Positions 21,405-30,887 of a stretch of DNA of 64,000 bases are shown piece after piece. Position numbers and translations under genes: made by a program. The notes below the pieces were generated by a model. It saw nothing but the letters and a program-made list of their open reading frames with translations. It made no database searches and was not told the origin of the DNA. How positions within the stretch are numbered: position 1 is the stretch's first letter; each line of letters begins with the position of its first letter. The stretch covers positions 186,001-250,000 of the forward strand of contig BGKB01000065.1 of assembly GCA_003116975.1 (NCBI GenBank). The letters are read 5' to 3'. Source of the stretch: Aurantiochytrium sp. KH105. Lineage: Eukaryota > Sar > Bigyra > Thraustochytrida > Thraustochytriidae.

Positions 21405-21552
21405 GAAAAATAAATAATAGGGGGGTTATCTTTCCCGGACCCCCGCTTGAAATATGGCCCAAGAAACGACGTTTAGAGCACTCGAAGTGCTCGTAGCATC
21501 AGACGGAAAAAAGGTTCCAAAACTTATCGCATAGTTTTTTTGTCTGATGACC
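21405..21552 (+). repeat. 150-bp hairpin-rich element, copy A
   Basis: Shares its whole length with copy B at 26403-26552 (same orientation, roughly 70-75% by eye). Three hairpins can be drawn: GGGGGG (21420-21425) with CCCCC (21440-21444); GAGCACT-CGA-AGTGCTC (21476-21492); and CATCAGAC (21497-21504) with GTCTGATG (21542-21549). No ORF. It may be a structured RNA or a short non-autonomous mobile element. Confidence 0.7.
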
Positions 21553-21836
21553 TTGGAGATCCCCTAACCCCCTGGAGTCTTTGTTTTGACGGTTCAACAA
21601 CGTCCCACGTGTGATACAACAGCGCACTAGTGGGGAGGCATCATCAAACTCAAGCTTAGGCTCAAGCTCTTATTTTGACCAGAATAGGGGTGTATGCATT
21701 GTTCAAGCCATTCTCATACTATTCCATGATAGGATTGCAGAAAATCGGACGCATCCAGACAAGACCATCTGAATTCTCACTGTTTTATTATTGTCTGTGT
21801 AGTATGATCATATTCACTCCGTGCTCGCTTGCATCC

Positions 21837-22110
21837 TCTCTCGAGTGAGTCTCATGTTGCTGAGCGTGTTCGCCACTGAGGGATGCCGGTCGCCAAGGGC
21901 CTCCTTGGTTATGGATAAATTTTCCTCGTAGTACGCCAAGGCCTCTTCGTCCCGGCCTTATGCATTGTACACGCCGGCGATTCCGCTGAGCAAGGTCGCC
22001 TCATTGGGATGCCGATCGCCAGGGGCCTCCTTGTAAATCAACAGCGCTTCCTCGTAGTATGCCAAGACTTCCTCGTAGCGGCCTTGTGAGTCATACAAAT
22101 AGCGAGCACG
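21837..22110 (-). pseudogene. Remnant of a kinesin-light-chain-type TPR gene (two repeats)
   Basis: Minus-strand translation gives SQGRYEEVLAYYEEALLIY, then a DRHPNEAT unit, then a second unit with EEALAYYEENLSITKEALG and DRHPSVANTLSNM. These are 42-residue TPR units like those of the larger gene just upstream. An in-frame TAA (21958-21960) replaces the CAA of the usual QGR motif. The piece looks like a duplicated 3' end of that gene, since its last unit aligns with the last unit at about 22711-22850. Confidence 0.8.
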
Positions 22111-22710
22111 TCGCCATCTGCGCTGAAAATAATCTTTGCTTCAGCATGGCAATTCTCTTGGAGTGCCGAGTGCCAAAGTCGTTGTCGTTGTCGTCAATAT
22201 TCTTTTCTGTCGCCAAGGACAACAACCAAATGTCAAATGTTCTTGTCTTCCACTATCACCAATACTAACAACAACCATTTTAGTAATTGAGCTGATCGTT
22301 GCAGAGGCAAACGTCCTGCACCTCGTTCGCGAGGGATTTGTGAGTCGTGACGGCACAGCTTTCTAAACTGTGTCAGGTGTGGTGAATCGTGCCGGCACAG
22401 CATTCTAGGCCGGTGTCAATTGCGGAAGCACTCCACATCCTTGACAAACTTGTCGATGTCAACTCACTTGAGGAGACCGTGCGCTTCGGCCAGATCACCA
22501 TTGAGTGCGCAGCGATGAAGTTGGAAAATCGCGATGCGCATCAGTTTTGAAGTGCTCAGAAAGTGAGTCAACATCACGAAAAAAAAATTAGATCCATTTG
22601 CTTGTCTGTGTGTTTTTTCCACGACAATTCTGAGATTGGAAGTATAATATTCATTCTCTGCCCCAAAGGAGCGCGAGGCTTTGTAGCGCGGACCGACACG
22701 CCATCTTCAC
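22111..22710. other. Intergenic between the TPR remnant and the TPR gene
   Basis: No gene seen. A short near-repeat occurs around 22340-22410 (GTGACGGCACAGC and GTGCCGGCACAGC, both followed by TTCTA). Confidence 0.35.
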
Positions 22711-25700
22711 TCAAAGGTTTAGGTGAGTGATTCCCATGTTGTGGAGCGTGTCTTTCACAGAGGGAGGCTGGTCACCAATGGCCTACTTCGAAATCAACAG
22801 CGCTTCCTCGTAGCACGTCAAGGCCTCCTCGTAGCGGCCTTGATAGCAATACGCGTTGGCGGTGGTGTAGAGCGTTTGAGCCACTGAGGGATGCCGGTCG
22901 CCAAGGGCCTCCTTGCGAATCGACAGCGCTTCCTCGTAGTACGCCAAGGCCTCCTCGTAGCGGCCTTGTGAATAATACACGTTGGCGATGTTGTTGAGCG
23001 CGGTCGCCACACCGGGATGTCGGTCGCCAAGGGCCTCCTTGCGAATCGACAGCGCTTCCTCGAAGTACGCCAAGGCCTCCTCGTAGCGGCCTTGTCGTTT
23101 GTACACGTTGGCGATGTTGAAGAGCGTGTTCGCCACATCGGGATGCCGGTCGCCAAGGGCCTCCTTGCGAATCGACAGCGCTTCCTCGTAGTACATCAAG
23201 GCCTTCTCGTAGCGGCCTTGTCGTCGGTACACGATGGCGTTGTTGTTTAGCGTGGACGCAAGATTAGGATGCCGGTCGCCAAGGGCCTCCTTGCGAATCG
23301 ACAGCGCTTCCTCGTAGTACGCCAAGGCCTCCTCGTAGCGGCCTTGATCGGCATACACGTCGGCGATGTTGTTGAGCGTGGTCGCCACATCGGAATGCTG
23401 GTCGCCAAGGGCCTCCTTGGAAATCGACAGCGCGTCCTCGTAGTACGCCAAGGCCTTGTCGTAGTGGCGTTGATCGGCATACATTAAGGCAATGTTGTTG
23501 AGCGTTTGTGCCACATCGGGATGCCGGTCGCCAAAGGTCTCCTTGCGAATCGACAGCGCTTCCTCGTAGTACGCCAAGGCCTCCTCGTAGCGGCCTTGCC
23601 GTCGGTACACGTTGGGGATGTTATTGAGTGTGTTCGCCACATCGGGATGCCGGTCGCCAAGGGCCTCCTTGCGAATCGACAGCGATTCCTCGTAGTGCGC
23701 CAAGGCCTTCTCGTAGCGGCCTTGATTGTTAAAAATGCTCGCGATGTTGAAGAGCGTGTTCGCCACTGAGGGATGCCGATCGCCAAGGGCCTCCTTCTTT
23801 ATCGACAGCGCTTCCTCGTAGTACGCCAAGGCCTCCTTGTGGCGGCCTTGATCGCAATACATGTTGGCGATGTTGTTGAGCGTTTGTGCCACGTCGAGAT
23901 GCCGCTCGCCAAGAGCCTCCTTCCGAATCGACAGCGCTTCCTCGTAGTACGCCAAGGCATCCTCGTAGCGGCCTTGTGAATGGTACATGATGGCGGTGTT
24001 GCCAAGCGTGCTCGCCACTTCGGGATGCCGGTCGCTAAGGGCCTCCCTGCGAATCAACAGCGCTTCCTCGTAGTACGCCAAGGCCGCCTGGTAGCGGCTT
24101 TGATCGGCATACACGATGGCGATGTTGTTGAGCGTGAACGCCACATAGGGATGCCGGTCGCCAAGGGCCTCCTTGCGAATCGACAGCGCTTCCTTGTAGT
24201 ATGTCAAGGCCTCCTCGTAGCGGCCTAGATTGTTTAAAATGCTCGCGATGTTGTCGAGCGTTGTTGCCACATCGGGATGCCGGTCGCCAAGGGCCTCCTT
24301 CCGAATCGACAGCGCTTCCTCGTGGTTTGCCAAGGCCTCCTCGTAGCGGCCTTGTGAGTAGTACACTGATGCGAGGCCGTTTAGCGTGTTAGCCACTAAG
24401 GGATGCCGGTCGTGGAGGGCCTCCTGGCGAATCGACAGCGCTTCCTCGTAGTACGCCAAGGCCTTCTCGAAGCGGCCTTGTAAATAGTACACTGATGCGA
24501 GGCCGTTTTGCGTGGTCGCCACTGAGGGATGCCGGTCGCCAAGGACCTCCTTGCGAATCGATAGCGCTTCATCGTACTTCGCCAAGGCCTTCTCGTAGCG
24601 GCCTTGTCGTCAGTACACATTAGTGATGTTGTTGAGCGTGGTCGCCACTGAGGGATGCCGGTCGCCAAGACTTTCCTTGTAAATCGACAGCGCTTCCTCA
24701 TAGCACGCCAAGGCTTTCTCGAATGAGCTCTGGCTGAAATAAAGTACCCCCGCACTGCAAAGAATATCCGCCAGGCCTTCTCCGTCTTCTCGCTGTCGCG
24801 ATTTGTCGACTGCTTGTCGAGCCATTTGCATATGCCACTCTCGCACACGGTCGTTCACCACCATATTCAGCGTTGTAAAGTCCCCGTCGATATCTTTGAC
24901 AGCATCGTCAATCATCTTCTTATCTTCAGCTTTGTGGCACTTCGCGTTGCGCATATCATTGTTGTCTGCCATGATCTTGGCGATCTCCTCAGGGTTCTTA
25001 CGAAGTTGCTTCTCGAAGCCCTCCTCCTCACCGGGTGTAATGACAATCCGTAGAGGTCGGCCGGCCTTTACGGCTCCCAGCACCTCCCACACGCACCACG
25101 CGCGCTGCAGAGGAGCTGGTATGTCCCAGTGGTCAAAAACCACCACCAACTCCTCAAACTTGGCAATGGCGCGATGAAGACCAGCCGTCATGTACTCCTC
25201 ATAGGCCTTTTTCGTTTCATCAGGCATGTTTTTGTCACGCCGTGTGAGTTCCGGCTGGTTGGCGCTGAAGATGTCGAGCCACACAAAGGCGGACTCCGCC
25301 TTATCGCCAAAGTGGGCTTCCATCGCAGCGACGAGATCTCTGAATCGAGTTTTCCGCGCCTGGCTCACGAAGGTGCCCTGGAACTCCCCACCCACATCAG
25401 CATCGTCGAGATGCTGGAGATAGATTTGCTTGTCGTTGGTGATCAGTGCAGGAACTACGTACTGCGCAATGTCCTCGGTGGCCCAGACATGGCGTTCTTT
25501 CACGTTGGCGTCTTTACCGGGCACGAACGTGACTTGCTCATCCGCATAGTAGATGCGGCCTTTGCGCGAGCCATCATCGTTTGCCTCAAGGGCCTCTATA
25601 GTCGTTCCTGTGGTGATCTTTTCGGAGAGGTCTCGCGTGGCTTCAAAGAGCTCGACGTCCGGGACAAGGTCGCCACGAATCACGCCTTCGTAGATATTCT

Positions 25701-25956
25701 TGACGGCGCGAAAGGAGATGCTGCGAGGATCGATGATGGCGCGGGCCTCGGCTGAGAACACCTCGTCTCCCGGGCTGCTCTTGTCGCTTGCGACGAGCTT
25801 GCGTTCGGCTTCTTGGACGACTTCAGAGCTCGGCGCAGGAGGGAAGGAGTGTCCACGAGGGGCGCCATCCTCCAAACGGACCGCCTCGAGCTGTCGCTGG
25901 CTCAGGCGCTGGCTCAGGTCCTTGCTCAGGCGCGGCGTGCGCTTGGCGTCTGACAT
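22711..25956 (-). pseudogene. TPR-array protein (kinesin-light-chain type) with N-terminal TIR-like/effector-type domain, interrupted by in-frame stops
   Basis: The likely start is ATG 25956 (MSDAKRTPRL); an upstream in-frame ATG at 26205 lacks support. The first about 440 residues include GTFVSQARKTRFRDLVAAM, AFVWLDIFSANQ (about 203-214) and PLQRAWCVWEVLGAV, a domain repeatedly found before TPR arrays in protists and reminiscent of TIR-type folds (fold inferred). About 16 TPR units of exactly 42 residues follow, consensus ALAYYEEALSIRKEALGDRH then PDVA-TLNNIANVY-QGRYEE. The frame is continuous except for a TGA at 24610-24612 where sister repeats have CGA (Arg), and a TAG at 22783-22785 where they have GAG; the ancestral end is probably the TGA at 22711-22713. 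Such proteins act as scaffolds or in recognition. It may be a young pseudogene, a read-through gene, or carry sequence errors. Confidence 0.8.
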
Positions 25957-26205
25957 CCTGGCGTCGCGCGAGTTGCTGGTTTGCTTCGGCAGCGGACAGC
26001 AGGCAGCGAGAGCTCGAGAAGCGAACTTGTCGAGGAGAACCTGATGAAGGGAGAACCTGATGAAGGGAACGCGACCGGTGCAGAGTGGGAAGATAGACCG
26101 GGACGCCGCACGATGTGCGTACAGGTGCGCGAGTTGACTGTGAGTGCGTGTCCGGCGGAAGGGAGGTGATGCTGGCGTGGTCGCGCCGGCGCTCCGCCGT
26201 CCCAT

Positions 26206-26402
26206 CGTCGTCGCTCCAGCCGCCCAGGCGGAAAACTTGCAAGTCTGCTGTCTGGCAGATGTCAGGAAGGTGTGCGGCCGGCACGCGCTGGTCGTTTTTC
26301 ATGTTGCGTTCTCCTAGAAGAGGACGTGCAAAAAACCGGACTCGTGCTCCAAGCCGCCCGGGGTCATAACTAAGATAGGCCTCTTTCTAAAAAGCGCGCA
26401 CG
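26206..26402. other. TPR gene upstream region
   Basis: Contains no supportable gene. A run of GAGAACCTGATGAAGGGA is directly repeated at about 26035-26070, just inside the alternative N-terminus. Confidence 0.3.
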
Positions 26403-26552
26403 AAAAAAATAAATGGGGGGTTATCTCTCCGGACCCCCGCTTGAAACATGGTTCGGAATTTGCGATGTTTGGAGCACTTCGCGTGCTCTAACAGTAAGCA
26501 TCAGACGAAAAATTGGGTCCAAAACCTACCGCAAATTTTTTCTCTGATGACC
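26403..26552 (+). repeat. 150-bp hairpin-rich element, copy B
   Basis: Partner of copy A at 21405-21552. The same three hairpins form: GGGGGG (26415-26420) with CCCCC (26434-26438); GAGCAC (26472-26477) with GTGCTC (26483-26488); CATCAGA (26499-26505) with TCTGATG (26543-26549). The loop of hairpin 2 differs from copy A while the stem is retained. The two copies bracket the TPR gene and its remnant. Confidence 0.7.
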
Positions 26553-26904
26553 ATATAGCACGTGTAAATAGACCACAAATGCTCGAGGGTCGCGAGATGG
26601 GGCCGGTCTTGACCAGGGTGATGACGAAACCGCGGACAGCCCCGCCCTTGGGGGTACACGCGGAGAGGCAAAAAAACGAGAATCTCTGGCGCGACAGGAG
26701 GATTTTCTCGGTCCTCTTATCACCACCATGCCCAGATTTTGATTCCACCGTGTTTGGTGGAGAGTCGGTTTCACCGTGATTTGGACGTCAAGTCTCCGGC
26801 AGAGTCCTCCTGGATTGCCCCTCTGCTTCATCTCCTCCGAATCATCGCCATGGTCAAATTTGATTTCTCCTGATATAACATTCCTTTTCAATTACAGGTA
26901 GCTC
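26553..26904. repeat. Diverged duplicate of the 27.44-27.57 kb segment
   Basis: About 26692-26827 resembles about 27440-27573: shared blocks include GGTTTCACCGTGATTTG-ACGTCAA against GAGTTTCACCGTGATTTGAA, and GTCCTCCTG-ATTGCCC. It is probably a fragment of the element or gene that also gave the ORFs at 26905-27890. Confidence 0.5.
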
Positions 26905-27320
26905 TTAGATCTTGCATTGCTTTGGCTTACCGACCGAGTCGTAAGGGATACCCCATGTCAGTTCAAGGCCAATTGCGCGGCATAATTCGATGGCCTCCTT
27001 TGGTGGCGCAGAGAGCAGATGGACCCTTCCTTTTTTATTGACCTCGAAGGCGTACGACATGGCTTGACCGACGGCGTGGCGCCAGAGATGCGTCTCTTTG
27101 ACCTCGATGACGACGTCTCTTTGACCTCGATGACAATGTCCGAGCAAAGTACGTCGGCTATACCGCCGGGCGGGAGCACAGCTTCGGTCTGGTCTCCGTG
27201 GATCTCTGCCAGACGATCCCTGACTGTATCATGAAGGCTCTTGCTTTTCTCGGATGCTGCAATATCATCTAGCATCTCGCGAGCACTTGGTTTGGCAGAT
27301 ACGTGGTAGCGTTCAGGCAA
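26905..27320 (-). pseudogene. PD-(D/E)XK nuclease-like ORF, apparently broken
   Basis: Two overlapping minus-strand readings share the motif D-[IV]-VIEVKE followed by a Q-x3-YA-like segment (WRHAVGQAMSYAFEV), the pattern of PD-(D/E)XK endonucleases (E-x-K plus a later Gln). The first reading has MLDDIAASEKSKSLHDTVRD upstream. A 23-bp tandem duplication (20 identical bases starting at 27091 and 27114) covers exactly the VIEVKE codons and puts the two halves out of phase. The function cannot be assigned; it may come from a mobile element. A neighbouring minus-strand ORF (27489-27890, Ser-rich start, IFDFDVVWPLAEYSRKDVAK) may be the 5' part of the same locus. Confidence 0.45.
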
Positions 27321-28700
27321 GACGCACTCGTCACCCGCAAGCGCGGTGCAGTGCAGTGTCCCCAGTTTGGTAAAGAGTCAAGCGAGCGCCTGGGGCCACC
27401 GGTGACGGTGAACCCGTCAGGAAACTTGACCACACCGCGCGCGTCAAGAGGATTCTTTCTCGGTTCCGACCGCCATGTTGACCTCGAGTCAACTCGCTCC
27501 ACCTGGCGGAGCGAGTTTCACCGTGATTTGAACGTCAATCCCCCGACGAAGTCCTCCTGCATTGCCCCCTCTGCCACTATTGCGGAGGATGGCGCGCTTG
27601 GCCACGTCCTTCCGGGAGTATTCGGCAAGGGGCCAGACGACATCAAAGTCGAAGATAAAGCCCTCCTTGTCGGCGCTCTCGAATATGATGGTGCCGAGAT
27701 TACGGAGGTCACCCGTGTCCACCTTGAAGTCGCACGTATTGGAAATATCTACTTCTCTCAAGCTCTCGTCAAGGAGCGCATTGAGGGCAGAGGGGACGAT
27801 GCTCGTCGAGTGGACTTGCGGGGTGGTGGAGGCAGATGTTGCCGTGAGCCCGCTCGACGAAGAACTACTGGAGTTGCTCGTGCTTGTCATCGTGGGCCTC
27901 TCCTTGGGTAAAGAAGGATGAAACTCTTGCTTGCGCCAAGAAGGATGGTGTCCTTGACCAAGTTCAACTTGACACTGACAAGACTCATGATTCTGTTTGC
28001 CACATCCACGAGCGAGTGCACTCGGAGTTCGATCGATTCAAGCAGGTGATCTTGATCTGTTGCTTTGCCACCTGTCTCGTGCTGGCTGCGCGAGCAACAA
28101 ACTTGATGCAGTCTTGGACCAATGAAAGTGGTGCGAAAGCAATGCATGCGAGATAGGGTGTGCAAGGCGTGTCAGCGCTGCATGTTATTGAACGAGAAAG
28201 CTGTGCGCCGCACAAACGCCTTCTCTCTTGCAGATCCAGAAAGCTGCCATCGCAAGGCGCTGGTTTGCAAGGTTCTTGACAAGGCTTTCCACAGGTCTTT
28301 TGCTGCAACGCGAAGGATAAAAGCAACTCAGGTGTCCAGTCCGGCCTGTTGTCTAGTATAATCGAAGAGTACGGCTCACAGCCGGTACCAGGACTACTTC
28401 TGCGCTGCGTACAGCTTGAAGTCAAGATTGCTCGTGCTTTCCACGCTCTCTTCGAGCAAGCTTGAACTTGCAACGTAAGTCATCGCGCGTCGCGCCTCAG
28501 GTGCTTTCCCTTGAAGCCGCCTAGCTTCGCACCCTCAAGCCGCAGCAAATGGTTGTTGTCTGGTCGAAGCCACTCTGTTTTTCCTCTCTTCTTCATTGAC
28601 GCGCCGCCCTCTTCTCCTTCTTGACTTTTCCCAAAAGCTACTAGCTCACCCAGCTCCGCTTCCGCCGCCTGCTACTCAGCCGCAAGCCAACCCAAGCCAG

Positions 28701-28810
28701 CACGCAAGTACGCAAGCACGCAAGCACGCAAGCACGCAAGCACGCAAGCACGCAAGCACGCAAGCACGCAAGCACGCAAGCACGCAAGCACGCAAGTACG
28801 CAAGCGAGCA
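28701..28810. repeat. (GCAAGCAC)n, 8-bp microsatellite
   Basis: About 13 copies with two A-to-T variants (GCAAGTAC) at the ends. The same octamer recurs as a short run at about 47828-47856, and both runs end in CGCAAGCGAGCA. Confidence 0.85.
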
Positions 28811-30780
28811 AGCCGTCCATCTTGGGACGCGTCCCAATTCCCCGCGTCCCAGTCCCTCGCGTCCCACCCTCCTCCCTCCTCTCTGCGCAACCCCAATCCT
28901 TCTCTGCGCAACCCTTTTTCCCCTGCTCCGCAAAAGTCGCTCTTCAGCATGTGGCGTCGCGGCGGCCGCTGGCCGGCCGCTGCTCCGGTTGCAGCCGGCC
29001 GGCGCCGCCGCTCGCTTCTTCCGCGCGCGCTTCCGCCACCCTCCGTGCGCGCGCAGCCGGCTCCTCGCAGGCGCGCCGCCGAGCGGCGAGCGAGCGAGAG
29101 CAGCAGCACGAGCAGAGCGCGCCGGAGCGGAGCGGCGCGGGAGCGCCCTGCCGGCGGCACCGGGGAAACCGGGTGGCGTGGCCGGGGAAACGCGGTCGCC
29201 TGCTTGCGCGCGGTCGGCCCACAGCCTGCTCCCCGCATGCGCCCGCAGATGCCCGCAGCGTGCCGCAGCTGACTTCAGAGCAGAGCGGAGCGGAGCGCGA
29301 GGCGACTGAAGTCGCCGGCGGCGGCCGGGAATGCCTGCCGGGAGAGGAGGCTGGCTGGTCGACGTGGCCCGCGCCGGGCCGGCCGGGAAGGGCTGAGACT
29401 ATCCGCGGGCGGGGAGAAAAGAAAGCGGAGGAGCGTCGCCTCGCCTCGCCTTGCCTCGCCGGGCCGAGCTCGACTTGCTCGGCGGGAGACAGCGGCCTCA
29501 CAGTCACATGAAGAAGTTTTTTCTTTCTTTCTTTCTGGACTTGACTTGACTTCGTTTTTTCTTTTTGCGCTTAGCATTTTTTCTTCCCTCCACTTTTGCG
29601 CCTTCCAAAACTCGCGCTTGCAGTGCTTTGCGACTTTCTTTCTTTCTCTATCCAGGCGCGGCAGCTGGCTGGCTGCAGACAGAAGCTGCAGCCGCGGCGC
29701 CGTTCGCGGCCGAGCTGAATGCCCTTGGCCCGCCTTCGCTCGCTCGCTCGCCCCGCGCCCCGCCCTCCTCGCAGTCGCAGCGCGAGCGAGCCATGCTAGC
29801 TGCAGTCTGCGCCGCGGCGCGGGCTCCTCCTGCGTCCGCATCCCGGTCGCCTCTTCCCCCGCGGTCCCCACAGTGTGCCCCCGCGGGTTTCTTTTCTTCC
29901 CGCGTCTACTTCATCTGTGCTGCGCGCGAGAGAGAGTGCACATCCGTACGCGCGCATACGTGCATGCTGCAAACATACATACACACGTACATACTACATA
30001 CATGCATGCATCCGCACGCACGGCCAGTCTCGCCAGCGAGACACGCGCGCCGAGCAGCGAGCACCGGCCGTGCCTAGCTGCTTCCTGCCTCCCCCTTCCC
30101 GTGCGTGCTTCACTCGCCGCGCCCGCTCGACTTCACCGCGCCTCGTTTCTTCATCGCTCCTCCTTTCCGTCTTCCCTTCCCGCTGCAGCTGGCGGCGGGA
30201 AAACGTGCGCGGAGGCGGAAAAAGGGGACGACGGGTGCGGCGATGCACGCACGGACGCCTCGATCCGGCGACCCCGCGCGCGGCGGGTCGGCGCCGAGCC
30301 CCTCGCCGCCTGGTCTGGCCCCGCGCGAGCGAGCGCGCTCGCTCGCTCGCGCGCGCGACTCGCTTGCGCTTTTCTTTCCGCGCTTTTCTCTCTGCTCCGG
30401 GAGCTCGTCCCGCTGTGCTCTGGACGTTTGTTCGTTTGATTGAGAGGCTGGTTCACGGTCGCTGTTGGAGGAAAGAAAGAAAGAAGGCGGCGTCTTGTCT
30501 TCGCGGCGCCGCCTCGGCCCGCGGTGACCTCACGGCGCGGGAGCAGAACGGATTCGAGGCGCGGCGCGGCGAGCTTGGCGGCGCCGGCGGGCTCGTTGCC
30601 CAGCGGTACGTGCGGCGGCAGGCGGGGAGAGGAGGAGGAGGCCCGAGGGAGGAAGACGCGCGAGCTTCCTTGCCTCGCGGAACGATCGGCCTGCCTGCCC
30701 AGAGAGAAGAGGGGCCGAGGGAGCAGCGGATAGAAAGAAGGCTGACGTCCTCTTGCGCAGACAAGCAGCAAAACCGAATC

Positions 30781-30781
<1 letters not shown>

Positions 30782-30822
<41 letters not shown>

Positions 30823-30884
30823 AGCAGTCGGCAGCTAGCTCGCTAGCTAGCTAGAGTAGCAGCAGCAGCAGCAGCAGCAGCAGC
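30782..30884 (+). repeat. Two (CAG)n tracts in the SARDH 5' leader
   Basis: CAG triplets at 30782-30820 and 30857-30884, separated by a CTAG-rich spacer. The second ends 4 bp before the ATG at 30888. Confidence 0.85.
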
Positions 30885-30887
30885 AAA

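Larger units (their letters stand above)
27891..30887. other. Intergenic and 5' leader of SARDH
   Basis: No gene supported. Contents: an 8-bp repeat GCAAGCAC (28701-28810, about 13 copies), GC-rich low-complexity DNA (28.95-29.45 kb and 30.1-30.7 kb), and CAG tracts immediately before the SARDH start. Confidence 0.45.

Noticed and set aside
21497-26552. CTGATGA in the 150-bp elements as a hammerhead ribozyme core
   Set aside because: No correctly placed GAAA with a supporting stem II in either copy, and the CTGATGA bases pair better with the upstream CATCAGAC.
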